From the NCBI RefSeq assembly GCF_024748615.1, contig NZ_CP087168.1, forward strand, positions 1,550,001-1,614,000: a stretch of DNA of 64,000 bases. Reading direction: 5' to 3'. The notes under the pieces were generated by a model that saw nothing but the letters and a program-made list of their open reading frames with translations, was not told where the DNA came from and searched no databases. This document shows, in pieces, positions 8,149 through 17,841 of the stretch. This DNA comes from Pseudomonas sp. B21-048. Its GTDB lineage: Bacteria; Pseudomonadota; Gammaproteobacteria; Pseudomonadales; Pseudomonadaceae. Position numbers and translations under genes: made by a program. The stretch's first letter is position 1, and every line of letters begins with the position of its first letter.

Positions 8149-8904
8149 ATGAACTGGACGTGGTTTCACAAGCTCGGCTCGCCCAAATGGTTCTACGGCA
8201 TCAGCGGCAAACTGCTGCCGTGGCTGAGCGCCGCGGCGTTGCTGCTGATCAGCATCGGCGTGATCTGGGGGCTGGCCTTCGCGCCGCCGGACTACCAGCA
8301 AGGTAACAGCTTTCGGATCATCTATATCCACGTCCCGGCCGCCATGCTGGCGCAGTCCATCTACGTGATGCTGGCCGTGTGCGGCATCGTCGGGCTGGTC
8401 TGGAAGATGAAGCTGGCCGACGTCGCCCTGCAATGCGCCGCGCCGATCGGTGCCTGGATGACCGCCGTGGCGCTGGTCACCGGGGCAATCTGGGGCAAGC
8501 CGACCTGGGGTTCGTGGTGGGTCTGGGATGCGCGACTTACGTCCATGTTGATTCTGCTGTTTCTGTACTTCGGTCTTATTGCGCTGGGCAACGCCATCAG
8601 CAATCGTGACAGTGCGGCCAAGGCCTGCGCGGTGCTGGCGATCGTCGGCGTGATCAACATCCCGATCATCAAATACTCGGTGGAGTGGTGGAACACCCTG
8701 CACCAGGGCGCGACGTTCACTCTCACTGAAAAACCGGCGATGCCAGTCGAAATGTGGCTGCCATTGCTGCTGACGGCGCTGGGTTTTTACTGTTTCTTCG
8801 GCGCGGTGCTGTTGCTGCGCATGCGCCTTGAAGTGCTCAAGCGCGAAGCTCGGGCGAGCTGGGTGAAAACCGAAGTGCAGAACAGTCTGGAGGCCGCGCG
8901 ATGA
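8149..8904 (+). CDS. ccmC: Heme transfer protein CcmC
   Basis: Membrane protein that loads heme onto CcmE. The 251-residue product has six transmembrane segments and the tryptophan-rich heme-handling motif [13 protein letters not shown] (about residues 120-133), with flanking periplasmic His residues (YIHVPAA near 66; [10 protein letters not shown] near 180). In-frame GTG (8116) and ATG (8122) codons lie upstream, but 8149 gives the family-typical start [12 protein letters not shown]. The stop overlaps the ccmD start (ATGA). Confidence 0.95.
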   Translation: MNWTWFHKLGSPKWFYGISGKLLPWLSAAALLLISIGVIWGLAFAPPDYQQGNSFRIIYIHVPAAMLAQSIYVMLAVCGIVGLVWKMKLADVALQCAAPIGAWMTAVALVTGAIWGKPTWGSWWVWDARLTSMLILLFLYFGLIALGNAISNRDSAAKACAVLAIVGVINIPIIKYSVEWWNTLHQGATFTLTEKPAMPVEMWLPLLLTALGFYCFFGAVLLLRMRLEVLKREARASWVKTEVQNSLEAAR

Positions 8905-9077
8905 GTTTCGCTTCATTCGGCGACTTTCTCGCCATGGGCCATCACGGCCTGTATGTCTGGTCAGCCTATGGCATTAGCCTGGCGGTGCTGGCCCTCAACG
9001 TGGCGGCGCCGATCCTGGCCCGCAAGCGGTATCTGCAACAAGAGGCGCGTCGTCTGCGTCGGGAGAACGTCCAGTGA
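8901..9077 (+). CDS. ccmD: Heme exporter small membrane protein CcmD
   Basis: A 58-codon gene between ccmC and ccmE. The product has one membrane helix (about residues 18-38) followed by a strongly basic cytoplasmic tail ([15 protein letters not shown]), as expected for CcmD, which helps CcmABC release holo-CcmE. The N-terminal [18 protein letters not shown] stretch is typical. It overlaps ccmC by four bases (ATGA) and ccmE by four (GTGA). Confidence 0.93.
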   Translation: MSFASFGDFLAMGHHGLYVWSAYGISLAVLALNVAAPILARKRYLQQEARRLRRENVQ

Positions 9078-9529
9078 ATCCGCTGCGTAAAAAGCGTCTT
9101 GTCATCATTTTTGCGATCCTGGTCGGTGTCGGCGCTGCCGTTGGCCTGGCCTTGAGCGCCTTGAAGCAGAACATCAATCTGTTCTATACCCCGACCCAGA
9201 TCGCCAACGGTGAAGCGCCGCAAGACACGCGCATTCGGGCGGGCGGCATGGTCGAGAAAGGTTCGCTGCAACGTTCCGGCGATTCCCTGGACGTGAAATT
9301 CATCGTCACCGACTTCAACAAATCCGTGACCATCAGCTATCGCGGCATCCTGCCGGACCTGTTCCGCGAAGGGCAGGGCATCGTCGCGCTCGGCAAGCTC
9401 AACGCCGACGGCGTGGTGGTGGCCGACGAAGTGCTGGCCAAGCACGATGAAAAGTACATGCCGCCGGAAGTGACCAAGGCCTTGAAAGACAGCGGCCAGT
9501 CGGCACCCACTCCCGCGAAAGAGGGCTAA
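9074..9529 (+). CDS. ccmE: Heme chaperone CcmE
   Basis: Periplasmic membrane-anchored heme chaperone, 151 residues. An N-terminal signal anchor (about 8-30) is followed by the OB-fold domain; the covalent heme-binding His is His124 in [14 protein letters not shown], with Tyr128 as the probable axial ligand. The GTG start at 9074 overlaps the ccmD stop and gives the usual N-terminus MNPLRKKRL. The tail after about 140 is disordered. Confidence 0.96.
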   Translation: MNPLRKKRLVIIFAILVGVGAAVGLALSALKQNINLFYTPTQIANGEAPQDTRIRAGGMVEKGSLQRSGDSLDVKFIVTDFNKSVTISYRGILPDLFREGQGIVALGKLNADGVVVADEVLAKHDEKYMPPEVTKALKDSGQSAPTPAKEG

Positions 9530-9532
9530 CTG

Positions 9533-11536
9533 ATGACATCTGCACTTTATAGTTCAGGGCTGTTTATTCCTGAACTCGGCCACCTGGCGATGATCCTCGC
9601 GCTGTGTTTCGCGCTGGTGCAGGCCGTGGTGCCATTGCTCGGTGCATGGCGCGGCGACCGTTTGTGGATGAGCCTGGCCCAGCCGGCCGCATGGGGGCAG
9701 TTCGCGTTTCTGCTGTTCGCTTTCGGTTGTCTGACTTATGCGTTCATGGCGGACGACTTTTCCGTCGCTTACGTGGCCAGCAACTCCAACAGCGCCTTGC
9801 CGTGGTACTACAAATTCAGCGCCGTATGGGGCGCTCACGAAGGTTCGTTGCTGCTGTGGGCACTGATCCTCGGCGGCTGGACCTTCGCGGTGTCGGTGTT
9901 CTCCCGGCAATTGCCGCAAGTGATGCTGGCTCGGGTGCTGGCGGTGATGGGCATGATCAGCAGCGGTTTTCTGCTGTTCCTGATCGTCACGTCCAACCCG
10001 TTTTCGCGCATCCTGCCGCAGATGCCAGCGGATGGTCGGGACCTTAATCCACTGCTGCAAGACATTGGCCTGATCGTTCACCCGCCGATGCTGTACATGG
10101 GTTACGTCGGTTTCTCCGTGGCGTTTGCCTTCGCCATCGCCGCACTGCTGGGCGGTCGTCTCGATGCGGCATGGGCGCGCTGGTCCCGTCCGTGGACGAT
10201 CGTCGCCTGGGCCTTCCTTGGTATCGGTATTACGTTGGGTTCCTGGTGGGCTTATTACGAACTCGGCTGGGGCGGCTGGTGGTTCTGGGATCCGGTGGAA
10301 AACGCATCCTTCATGCCTTGGCTGGTGGGCACGGCGCTGATTCACTCGTTGGCGGTCACGGAAAAACGTGGCGTGTTCAAGAGCTGGACGGTGTTGCTGG
10401 CCATCGCCGCGTTCTCGTTGAGTTTGCTTGGCACCTTCCTCGTGCGTTCCGGCGTGTTGACCTCGGTTCACGCCTTTGCGTCCGACCCTGAGCGCGGCGT
10501 GTTCATCCTGATATTCCTGCTGTTCGTGGTCGGTGGTTCGCTGACGCTGTTCGCCCTGCGCGCGCCGGTGGTCAAGAGCCACGTCGGCTTCAACCTCTGG
10601 TCCCGGGAAACCCTGCTGCTGGGCAATAACCTGGTGCTGGTGGTGGCCGCTTCGATGATCCTGCTCGGCACCTTGTACCCGCTGATTCTCGATGCGATGA
10701 CCGGCGCCAAGCTGTCGGTCGGCCCGCCGTACTTCAACGCGCTGTTCATTCCGTTGATGGCGATACTGTTGGCAGTGATGGCGGTCGGCATGCTGGTGCG
10801 CTGGAAAGACACCCCGGTCAAATGGCTGATGGGCATGTTAACCCCGGTCCTGCTCGGTAGCGCCGCGCTGGCCGTGGTGGCCGGCGTCGCTTACGGCGAT
10901 TTCAACTGGGCGGTGCTGGCGACGTTCATGCTCGCTGCCTGGGTATTGCTGGCCGGTGTGCGGGATATCTTCGACAAGACCCGTCACAAAGGCCTGATCA
11001 AAGGTCTGCCAACCTTGACCCGCAGCTATTGGGGCATGCAAATCGCGCATTTGGGCATTGCCGTGTGCGCGCTGGGTGTCGTGTTGTCCAGCCAGAACAG
11101 TGCCGAGCGCGATCTGCGCCTAGCGCCGGGTGAGTCCATGAGCCTGGCCGGTTATCAATTTGTGTTCGAAGGCGCCAAGCACTACGAAGGGCCGAACTTC
11201 ACTTCCGACAAGGGCACCATCCGGGTGATCCGCAATGGCAAGGAAATCAGCGTGCTGTACCCGGAAAAACGCCTCTACACCGTGCAAAACTCGGTGATGA
11301 CCGAAGCCGGGATCGACGCCGGTTTTACCCGTGACCTTTACGTCGCATTGGGTGAGCCGCTGGGCGAGGGCGCCTGGGCGGTCCGCGTGCACGTCAAACC
11401 GTTCGTGCGCTGGATCTGGTTCGGTGGGTTGCTCACGGGGCTCGGCGGGTTGCTGGCGGCGCTGGATCGTCGTTATCGGGTCAAGGTGAAAAGCCGCGTG
11501 CGTGAAGCGCTCGGCATGACGGGAGCCACCGCATGA
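9533..11536 (+). CDS. ccmF: Cytochrome c heme lyase subunit CcmF
   Basis: Large membrane protein of 667 residues that, with CcmH and CcmI, attaches heme to apocytochrome c. It contains the WWD signature GGWWFWDPVENASFMPWL (about 235-255), a second tryptophan-rich segment (WYYKFSAVWGAHEGSLLLW near 85-103), conserved HPPMLYMGYVG near 183, and a periplasmic domain at about 520-610. Start lies three bases after ccmE, and the stop overlaps dsbE by four bases. Confidence 0.97.
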   Translation: MTSALYSSGLFIPELGHLAMILALCFALVQAVVPLLGAWRGDRLWMSLAQPAAWGQFAFLLFAFGCLTYAFMADDFSVAYVASNSNSALPWYYKFSAVWGAHEGSLLLWALILGGWTFAVSVFSRQLPQVMLARVLAVMGMISSGFLLFLIVTSNPFSRILPQMPADGRDLNPLLQDIGLIVHPPMLYMGYVGFSVAFAFAIAALLGGRLDAAWARWSRPWTIVAWAFLGIGITLGSWWAYYELGWGGWWFWDPVENASFMPWLVGTALIHSLAVTEKRGVFKSWTVLLAIAAFSLSLLGTFLVRSGVLTSVHAFASDPERGVFILIFLLFVVGGSLTLFALRAPVVKSHVGFNLWSRETLLLGNNLVLVVAASMILLGTLYPLILDAMTGAKLSVGPPYFNALFIPLMAILLAVMAVGMLVRWKDTPVKWLMGMLTPVLLGSAALAVVAGVAYGDFNWAVLATFMLAAWVLLAGVRDIFDKTRHKGLIKGLPTLTRSYWGMQIAHLGIAVCALGVVLSSQNSAERDLRLAPGESMSLAGYQFVFEGAKHYEGPNFTSDKGTIRVIRNGKEISVLYPEKRLYTVQNSVMTEAGIDAGFTRDLYVALGEPLGEGAWAVRVHVKPFVRWIWFGGLLTGLGGLLAALDRRYRVKVKSRVREALGMTGATA

Positions 11537-12069
11537 GACGTTGGTTGATGCTGTTGCCACTGGCGATTTTTCTGGTGGTCGCTGTTTTTCTGTATCGAGG
11601 TCTGTACCTGGACCCGGCCGAACTGCCTTCGGCAATGATCAACAAACCGTTCCCGGAGTTTTCGCTGCCCTCGGTGCAGGGTGACAAAACCCTGACCAAA
11701 GCGGACCTACTGGGTAAACCGGCATTGGTCAATGTCTGGGGCACCTGGTGCATTTCCTGCCGGGTCGAGCACCCGGTGCTGAACAAGTTGGCTCAGCAAG
11801 GCGTGGTGATCTACGGCGTCAACTACAAGGACGTCAACACCGATGCCCTGAAATGGCTGGCCGAGTTCCACAATCCCTATCAACTGGACATCCGTGACGA
11901 TGCTGGCACCCTGGGCCTGAACCTCGGCGTGTACGGCGCACCGGAAACCTTCTTCATCGACGCCAAGGGCATCATCCGCGACAAATTTGTCGGGGTGATC
12001 GACGAGCAAGTCTGGCGTGAAAAACTGGCGGCCAAGTATCAGGCGCTGGTCGATGAGGCCAAGCCATGA
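11533..12069 (+). CDS. dsbE: Thiol:disulfide interchange protein DsbE/CcmG
   Basis: Membrane-anchored periplasmic thioredoxin-like reductase of 178 residues that keeps the apocytochrome CXXCH cysteines reduced. It has an N-terminal anchor (about 5-21), the active site WGTWCISC with Cys73 and Cys76, and the cis-Pro region GVYGAPETFFID. It overlaps both ccmF and ccmH by four bases. Confidence 0.95.
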   Translation: MRRWLMLLPLAIFLVVAVFLYRGLYLDPAELPSAMINKPFPEFSLPSVQGDKTLTKADLLGKPALVNVWGTWCISCRVEHPVLNKLAQQGVVIYGVNYKDVNTDALKWLAEFHNPYQLDIRDDAGTLGLNLGVYGAPETFFIDAKGIIRDKFVGVIDEQVWREKLAAKYQALVDEAKP

Positions 12070-12539
12070 AGCGCTGGATTGCCGCCGTCGTTCTGGGCTT
12101 GAGCATGGCTGGTGTGGCCCACGCGGCCATCGACACCTATGAGTTCGCCAAAGAAAGTGACCGAGAGCGTTTTCGCGAGCTGACCAAAGAGCTGCGTTGC
12201 CCCAAGTGCCAGAATCAGGACATCGCCGATTCCAACGCGCCGATCGCCGCCGACCTGCGCAAAGAAATTTTCCGCATGCTCGGCGAGGGCAAGGACAACC
12301 AGCAGATCATCGATTTCATGGTCGACCGCTACGGTGACTTCGTCCGCTATAAACCCGCCTTGAACGCTAAAACCGCTTTGCTCTGGTTCGGTCCCGCCGG
12401 CCTGTTGCTGGGCGGCTTTGTGCTCATCGCCGTGATCGTCCGCCGTCGTCGCGTGCAACGCACTGACAGCCCGGACGGGCTTTCTGCCGAGGAGCGCGAG
12501 CGCCTCGACCACCTGTTGGATAAAACCAAGCATGATTGA
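12066..12539 (+). CDS. ccmH: Cytochrome c maturation protein CcmH
   Basis: Thiol-disulfide oxidoreductase subunit of the CcmFHI heme lyase, 157 residues. A signal sequence (cleavage likely after VAHA, about residue 20) precedes the LRCPKCQNQ motif, with redox cysteines 45 and 48, and a C-terminal membrane helix lies at about 104-126. Overlaps dsbE by four bases and ccmI by eight. Confidence 0.95.
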   Translation: MKRWIAAVVLGLSMAGVAHAAIDTYEFAKESDRERFRELTKELRCPKCQNQDIADSNAPIAADLRKEIFRMLGEGKDNQQIIDFMVDRYGDFVRYKPALNAKTALLWFGPAGLLLGGFVLIAVIVRRRRVQRTDSPDGLSAEERERLDHLLDKTKHD

Positions 12540-13734
12540 TTTCTGGCTCGCTGCAGGTCTGTTGCTCCTGGTTGCCCTGAGTTTTCTACTGATCCCCGTT
12601 CTGCGTGGTCGCCGCGCTCAGCTTGAAGAGGACCGCACGGCACTGAACGTCGCGCTTTATCAGGAGCGCGTGGCTGAGTTGCAGACTCAGCAGGAAGAGG
12701 GCGTGCTCAATGCCGAGCAAATGGACACTGGCCGCGCCGAAGCCGCCCGTGAACTGCTCGCCGACACCGAAGGCGTCGAGGCGCCACGGGTGTCGCGTCT
12801 GGGCAAGCCGTTGCCCTTGCTGGCGGCGATTCTGGTGCCGGTGTTGGGCCTTGGGCTGTACCTGCATTTCGGCGCCAGCGACAAAGTCGAGCTGACTCGC
12901 GAATTCGCCCAGGCGCCGCAGTCGATGGAAGAAATGACTCGCCGCCTGGAGCGTGCGGTTGCCGCCCAACCGGATTCGGCCGAAGGCCTGTACTTCCTCG
13001 GTCGCACCTACATGGCTCAGGACCGTCCGGGCGATGCGGCGAAGATCTTCGAACGCACCGTGGCCCTGGCCGGTCGTCAGCCGGAACTGCTTGGACAGTG
13101 GGCTCAGGCGCAATACTTCGCCGATGGTAAAAAGTGGTCGGACAAGGTCCAGGCTTTGACCGATGAAGCGTTGAAAACCGATCCAAAGGAAGTCACCAGC
13201 CTCGGTCTGCTGGGCATCGCGGCCTTTGAAGGCGAGCGTTACCAGGACGCCATCGACTATTGGAATCGCCTGCTGACGCAACTGCCGCCGGATGATAAAT
13301 CCCGCGTCGCGCTGCAAGGCGGCATTACTCGGGCCGCCGAGAAACTCGAAGCCAGCGGTGGCAAGGTTGCCCGGGCGCCTGCGGCCAAAGCTGCAGCGCT
13401 GCTCAAAGTGCAAGTCGATCTGGCGCCAGAGCTCAAAGCCAAGGTCCAGCCGGGCGACAGTGTGTTCATTTTCGCCCGTGCCCTCTCCGGCCCGCCCGCG
13501 CCGCTGGCTGCCAAGCGTCTGACCGTTGCCGACTTGCCGGCAACCGTCGAACTGGGGGATGCCGATGCCATGATGCCGCAATTGAAACTGTCGAACTTCC
13601 CTGAAGTCCAACTGGTTGCGCGCATCTCCCGCGCCGGCCAACCGACTGCCGGCGAATGGATCGGTCGCAGCCAACCCTTGGCCACCAGCACCACCGCGCC
13701 ACAAAAACTGACCATCGACAGCCCGGATAAATAA
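12532..13734 (+). CDS. ccmI: Cytochrome c biogenesis protein CcmI (CycH)
   Basis: Apocytochrome c chaperone of the heme lyase complex, 400 residues: two N-terminal membrane helices (about 4-22 and 95-112), a TPR domain (about 125-270, including [26 protein letters not shown]) and a C-terminal periplasmic domain (about 285-395). Overlap with ccmH implies translational coupling. It is the last ccm gene; the following lipoprotein gene starts 14 bases later and may be cotranscribed. Confidence 0.94.
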   Translation: MIDFWLAAGLLLLVALSFLLIPVLRGRRAQLEEDRTALNVALYQERVAELQTQQEEGVLNAEQMDTGRAEAARELLADTEGVEAPRVSRLGKPLPLLAAILVPVLGLGLYLHFGASDKVELTREFAQAPQSMEEMTRRLERAVAAQPDSAEGLYFLGRTYMAQDRPGDAAKIFERTVALAGRQPELLGQWAQAQYFADGKKWSDKVQALTDEALKTDPKEVTSLGLLGIAAFEGERYQDAIDYWNRLLTQLPPDDKSRVALQGGITRAAEKLEASGGKVARAPAAKAAALLKVQVDLAPELKAKVQPGDSVFIFARALSGPPAPLAAKRLTVADLPATVELGDADAMMPQLKLSNFPEVQLVARISRAGQPTAGEWIGRSQPLATSTTAPQKLTIDSPDK

Positions 13735-13748
13735 CAGGAAACGCCAAC

Positions 13749-14153
13749 ATGACCGCCATCGCTCGTATCACGCTCCTCAGTATGGTTTTGGGGCTAAGCG
13801 CCTGTGCGGTCCAGCAGCCCGAGCCTGAACGGCTGCCGCCGATCCCGCCTTCGCAACCGAGCACCAAACCGGCCCCAACGATCAAACCGAGCAAACCAGG
13901 CACCCCGGTCAAACCCTCGAAGCCAGTGCCACGCACCTCCGCCAGCTTCGCCCCGCCACCGGGGGGCAATAGCCATTGGGACGCGAAACTCGGTGTTTAC
14001 GTCCTCGATGATCAAACCAACACCTTCTACCGCCAGCGCACCTACTACCGCTGGAACAACGGCTGGAGCCGCTCGATCAGCCCCAACGGGCCGTGGGAAG
14101 AGACGGACATCCATGGCGTGCCGGGTGGGTTGGGCAGACAATTCGGGCAGTGA
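13749..14153 (+). CDS. Proline-rich lipoprotein of unknown function
   Basis: 134 residues with a type II signal peptide (lipobox LSAC, lipidated Cys near residue 18), a Pro/Lys/Thr-rich linker with repeated KPS/KPG units (about 25-60) that could span the periplasm, and a small C-terminal domain with a YRQRTYYRWNNGWSRS stretch. I do not recognise a characterised family. It follows ccmI by 14 bases and precedes a strong terminator, so it probably belongs to the ccm transcript. Confidence 0.75.
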   Translation: MTAIARITLLSMVLGLSACAVQQPEPERLPPIPPSQPSTKPAPTIKPSKPGTPVKPSKPVPRTSASFAPPPGGNSHWDAKLGVYVLDDQTNTFYRQRTYYRWNNGWSRSISPNGPWEETDIHGVPGGLGRQFGQ

Positions 14154-14160
14154 ATGGAAA

Positions 14161-14190
14161 CGGCGATCTGAGGATCGCCGTTTTGCTTTT
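14161..14190 (+). terminator. Rho-independent terminator of the ccm operon
   Basis: Perfect 8-bp stem CGGCGATC / GATCGCCG with loop TGAG (14161-14180), extended by flanking A/T pairs and followed by a T-rich run to about 14190. It lies just after the lipoprotein stop at 14153. Confidence 0.9.
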
Positions 14191-14379
14191 TGGGGTTTGT
14201 GATAGGCGATTAAAGAATCGCTCGATAGTGGGTCAACGCCTTGCTCGACTGAATCAGGCCTTGGCGAAAGAGCAGGTCAAGATAGGTGCCGACATCCATT
14301 GGCGGCATCTTAATCGGCAAAATCAACACCCTGTAAAACAACCGAGCGTCGTGATCCGGATTTTTGTGCTTGAGTAAAT

Positions 14380-14395
14380 ATAACTCTAGAGTTAT
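14380..14395. promoter_or_regulatory. Perfect 16-bp palindrome upstream of hicAB (probable operator)
   Basis: ATAACTCTAGAGTTAT is a perfect inverted repeat 30 bases before the hicA start, in an AT-rich stretch that overlaps a TATAAC -10-like box. HicB antitoxins with a ribbon-helix-helix domain bind such palindromes to autorepress. The assignment as operator is inference. The 14191-14379 stretch before it holds no recognisable gene. Confidence 0.65.
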
Positions 14396-14425
14396 TTTTG
14401 TCGGGCCGGAGCAAGGAGGCTGGTG

Positions 14426-14638
14426 GTGCAGAGCAGGTTATTGATCAAGGAACTGATAGAGGCGGGCTGGACACTGGACCGGGTCACCGGCAGTCATCAC
14501 CTCTTCACTCACCGTTACAACCCTTACACGATACCCGTCCCTCATCCGAAGAAGGATTTGCCGATCGGGACGATCAAAAGCATCAGGAGGCGAGCCGGGC
14601 TTTATTGCCCGGGAGCCAGTTTGGCAGGAGATCCATAA
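14426..14638 (+). CDS. hicA: HicA-type mRNA interferase toxin
   Basis: Toxin of a HicAB module that cleaves mRNA through a dsRBD-like fold. The 70-residue product has the conserved LIKELIEAGW start, the catalytic-His region VTGSHHLFTH (His24/25) and the VPHPKKDLPIGTIKSI signature. Tandem GTG codons at 14423 and 14426 can both start; the second is six bases from AAGGAGG (14413-14419) and matches the family N-terminus. After GTIKSIRRRAGL the protein has about a dozen extra residues (YCPGASLAGDP). The stop shares one base with the hicB start. Confidence 0.9.
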   Translation: MQSRLLIKELIEAGWTLDRVTGSHHLFTHRYNPYTIPVPHPKKDLPIGTIKSIRRRAGLYCPGASLAGDP

Positions 14639-15042
14639 TGCAATACCCAATCTGTATCGAGTGGGGCGACGAGAACACCGCCATCGGTATTCAGATCCCC
14701 GATATTCCGGGTGCCGTAACGGCCGGGGATACGTTTGAAGATGCTTACAATGCGGCGGTTGAAATTGCCCACATCATGCTGCAGGAGATCATGGCAGACG
14801 GGGAGTCCATTCCTATGCCGACCTCAGCGGCTGCGCACCGCGAGAATCCGGAATTTGCCGACATGGGTTGGGGGATGCTGGAACTCGACATCTCGCCGTA
14901 TCTGGGCAAGACCGAGAAGGTCAACGTGACGCTGCCTGGCTACGTGATCCAGCGCATTGACCGCTATGTGCGAGAGCACAATGTCAAAAGCCGCTCCTCC
15001 TTTCTCGCGGATGCGGCAATGGAGAAGCTGATTCGACATTGA
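14638..15042 (+). CDS. hicB: HicB-type antitoxin with ribbon-helix-helix domain
   Basis: Antitoxin of 134 residues. The N-terminal degenerate RNase H-like HicB domain (IPDIPGAVTAGDTFEDAYNAAVEIA) is followed by a ribbon-helix-helix DNA-binding segment (VNVTLPGYVIQRIDRYVREHNVKSRSSFLADAA, about 98-130). It should neutralise HicA and repress the operon. Start is the ATG at 14638 overlapping the hicA stop (TAATG); the longer open frame upstream overlaps hicA and is rejected. Confidence 0.92.
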   Translation: MQYPICIEWGDENTAIGIQIPDIPGAVTAGDTFEDAYNAAVEIAHIMLQEIMADGESIPMPTSAAAHRENPEFADMGWGMLELDISPYLGKTEKVNVTLPGYVIQRIDRYVREHNVKSRSSFLADAAMEKLIRH

Positions 15043-15061
15043 GTGGTATCAGTCGAATCGC

Positions 15062-15155
15062 CTTCGCGGGCAAGTCGGGTCGCGCACCGCTCGCTCCGGG
15101 ATTAATGTAAGGCCCGTAGGAGCGAGCGGTGCGGCGATCCGATTTGCCCGCGAAG
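15062..15155. repeat. REP-type inverted repeat
   Basis: Two arms pair across about 20 bases: CTTCGCGGGCAA (15062-15073) with TTGCCCGCGAAG (15144-15155), and GCACCGCTCGCTCC with GGAGCGAGCGGTGC inside. It lies between the convergent hicB and MFS genes and may end transcription from both sides. Confidence 0.85.
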
Positions 15156-15165
15156 CTTTTAGCGC

Positions 15166-16371
15166 TTAAGCCGTTGCCAACGAACGCCTCTGCGAAACAC
15201 TCAAAAACCGCAACAACGCCAACAGTGGAAACGCACTGCCCACAATCACAATCCACAACCAGCCGCCATGCTCATACACCGCGCTGGCCAACGATGAACC
15301 GAATGCGCCACCGATAAAGATGCTGGTCATGTACAGCGCGTTCAGACGACCGCGGCTTTTGGCGTCAAGGGCATAGACCGCGCGCTGGCCGAGGACCATG
15401 TTCATCTGCACGCAGAAATCCAGCACCACCCCCGTCACCGCCAGGCCGATCACGCTGTAGACCGGGTGGATGAAGGTGGGCAGAAAGCTCAGGCTGGCGA
15501 ATAGCAGGGCCAGCAGCGAGGCGATGCGGGTATGGCCGGCATCGGCCAGTCGACCGGCGATGGGCGCGGCAATCGCGCCGATGGCGCCGACCAGGGCGAA
15601 AATCGCTATCTGGGTTTGCGACAAGCCATGATTGCGTGCCAGTTCCAGCGGCACCGCCGTCCAGAACAGGCTGAAGGTGGCGAACATGCAGGCTTGGTAA
15701 AACGCGCGCTGACGCAACACCGGCTGCTGACGCAACAATGTCCAGAGCGAACCCAACAACTGGCCATAAGAAGCGCTGTGATCAGGCTGGCGCTTGGGAA
15801 TGGTCAGGGCCAGCACGATGCTGATTGCCGCCATCAATACCGCAGCGATGATGAACATCGCACGCCAGCCGAAGTGGTCGGCTATGACGCTGGACACCGG
15901 TCGAGCCAGCAGAATCCCCAGCAGCAAACCACCCATGATGCCGCCGACCACGCGGCCGCGTGATTCTTCCGGCGCCAGGTGGGCGGCCAGTGGAATCAGG
16001 ATCTGCACCGATACCGAGCTGAACCCCACCAGCAACGAGATCAGCAGAAACACGTTTGGCTGATCGGTGAATGCCGCGCCCAGCAGACTGGCAATCGCCA
16101 CCACGGTGGTAATGATCATCAAGCGGCGGTTTTCCAGCAGGTCACCCAGCGGCACCAAAAAAAACAGGCCCAGCGCATACCCGATCTGCGTGAGCGAAAC
16201 GATCAGGCTGGCCATGGTATCGGTCAGGCCGATATCCGGTGCGATCAGGCCGATGATCGGCTGGGCGTAGTAAATGTTGGCCACGATAGCGCCGCAGCAG
16301 AAGGCGAAGAGCAGCACCATGCCTCGGGTCATTGTCGCGGCACCGTGGGGCACCTGAGTCGCGGGGTTCAT
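15166..16371 (-). CDS. MFS transporter
   Basis: Major facilitator protein of 401 residues with twelve hydrophobic segments. The MFS loop motif between helices 2 and 3 reads GDLLENRRLMI, and the first helix carries FCCGAIVANIYYAQPIIGLIAP, a signature of drug-efflux-like DHA1 members. Substrate unknown. The gene stands alone, with REP DNA downstream. Confidence 0.85.
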   Translation of the reverse strand: MNPATQVPHGAATMTRGMVLLFAFCCGAIVANIYYAQPIIGLIAPDIGLTDTMASLIVSLTQIGYALGLFFLVPLGDLLENRRLMIITTVVAIASLLGAAFTDQPNVFLLISLLVGFSSVSVQILIPLAAHLAPEESRGRVVGGIMGGLLLGILLARPVSSVIADHFGWRAMFIIAAVLMAAISIVLALTIPKRQPDHSASYGQLLGSLWTLLRQQPVLRQRAFYQACMFATFSLFWTAVPLELARNHGLSQTQIAIFALVGAIGAIAAPIAGRLADAGHTRIASLLALLFASLSFLPTFIHPVYSVIGLAVTGVVLDFCVQMNMVLGQRAVYALDAKSRGRLNALYMTSIFIGGAFGSSLASAVYEHGGWLWIVIVGSAFPLLALLRFLSVSQRRSLATA

Positions 16372-16509
16372 AACGGGTCTCGCTGAACAAGAAGAATGCG
16401 CAGAGGCTAATCGGCTGGCTGGAGCGGCGGAAGAGGGATTGAAGTGATAGTCATTATTCCTGTGCGCAATTGTACAGGGTGTGTCTGTTTGGCCGATGAA
16501 GTTTGCGAC

Positions 16510-17701
16510 TCAGCTTTCCGACCGCGGCCCCACCAGGCTATCCACCGATGGCACCCGGGTATCGCTTTCCATCTGTGTCTCGTGTTCGATCTGATGACTG
16601 AACCGGTCCAGCGATCCCGTGCTCGGTTGAGCATCGCTGTCGAACACTGGCGGGCTGAGGATGTAGGCGCCAAGCAGGCGGCTGAGGGCGGCGAGGCTGT
16701 CGATGTGGGTGCGTTCATAGCCGTGCGTCGCATCGCAACCGAAGGCCAGCAGGGCGGTGCGAATATCGTGGCCGGCTGTGACGGCTGAATGAGCATCGCT
16801 GAAGTAATAACGGAACAGGTCGCGGCGCACTGGCAGTTCGTTGTCGCTGGCGAGGCGCAGCAGGTGGCGTGACAGGTGATAGTCATAAGGCCCGCCGGAA
16901 TCCTGCATTGCCACACTCACCGCGTGTTCACTGGAATGCTGGCCGGGCGCGACCGGCGCGATGTCGATGCCGACGAATTCGCTGACATCCCAAGGCAGGG
17001 CCGCCGCCGCACCGCTACCGGTTTCTTCGGTGATGGTGAACAGCGGATGGCAGTCGATCATCAATGCTTCACCGCTGTCGACAATCGCTTTCAGTGCCGC
17101 CAGCAGCGCGGCAACGCCAGCCTTGTCATCGAGGTGACGGGCGCTGATGTGGCCGCTTTCGGTGAACTCCGGCAACGGGTCGAAGGCGACGAAATCACCG
17201 ACGCTGATCCCCAGCGAATCGCAATCGGCGCGGGTGGCGCAGTAGGCGTCAAGGCGCAATTCGATGTGGTCCCAGCTGATCGGCATTTCATCCACGGCGG
17301 TGTTGAACGCGTGCCCGGAAGCCATCAGCGGCAACACGCTGCCACGGATCACGCCGTTGTCGGTGAACAGACTGACGCGGCTGCCCTCGGCAAAACGGCT
17401 GGACCAGCAACCGACCGGCGCCAAGGTCAGGCGGCCGTTATCCTTGATCGCGCGGACCGCCGCGCCAATGGTGTCCAGGTGGGCGGAGACCGCGCGGTCC
17501 GGGCTGTTTTTTCTTGCCTTTGAGAGTGGCGCGGAGGGTACCGCGACGGGTCATCTCAAAGGGAATGCCCAGCTCTTCGAGGCGTTCGGCGACGTAACGC
17601 ACGATGGTGTCGGTGAACCCGGTGGGGCTGGGAATGGCGAGCATTTCCAGCAGGACTTTTTGCAGGTAATTGAGATCCGGTTCGGGCATTTTGCGGGTCA
17701 T
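16510..17701 (-). pseudogene. NAGGN-system M42 family peptidase, frameshifted
   Basis: Two adjoining frames together give one M42 metallo-aminopeptidase. The first part starts at the ATG at 17701 (MTRKMPEPDLNYLQKVLLEM...) and runs to KGKK; the rest continues in another frame through HLDDKAGVAALL, TITEETGSGAAAAL and DATHGYERTH, the metal-site and active-site regions. The frames meet at a run of six T on the plus strand (17507-17512); five would restore an uninterrupted protein of about 396 residues whose bridging sequence (AVSAHLDTIG) supplies the first metal-ligand motif. The M42 enzyme is the third member of the cluster with asnO and ngg. This is either a genuine inactivating mutation, a slippage-prone site or a sequencing error. 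Confidence 0.85.
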
Positions 17702-17726
17702 GGAAACTCCTGATGAAGTGAGAGCT

Positions 17727-17832
17727 GATCGTTCCCACGCTCTGCGTGGGAATGCAGCCAGGGACGCTCTGCGTCCCAAGCGATTGCTGCGCGTCCGAGG
17801 AGTCATTCCCACGCGGGAGCGTGGGAACGATC
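17727..17832. repeat. REP-type palindromic element
   Basis: Bounded by GATCGTTCCCACGC and GCGTGGGAACGATC, with inner hairpins built on GGGACGC/GCGTCCC. Same family as 3643-3752, 4565-4674, 26588-26694 and 50317-50418. Here it lies inside the NAGGN gene run, between ngg and the M42 peptidase gene, both on the minus strand. Confidence 0.9.
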
Positions 17833-17841
17833 ATGAGGGGG

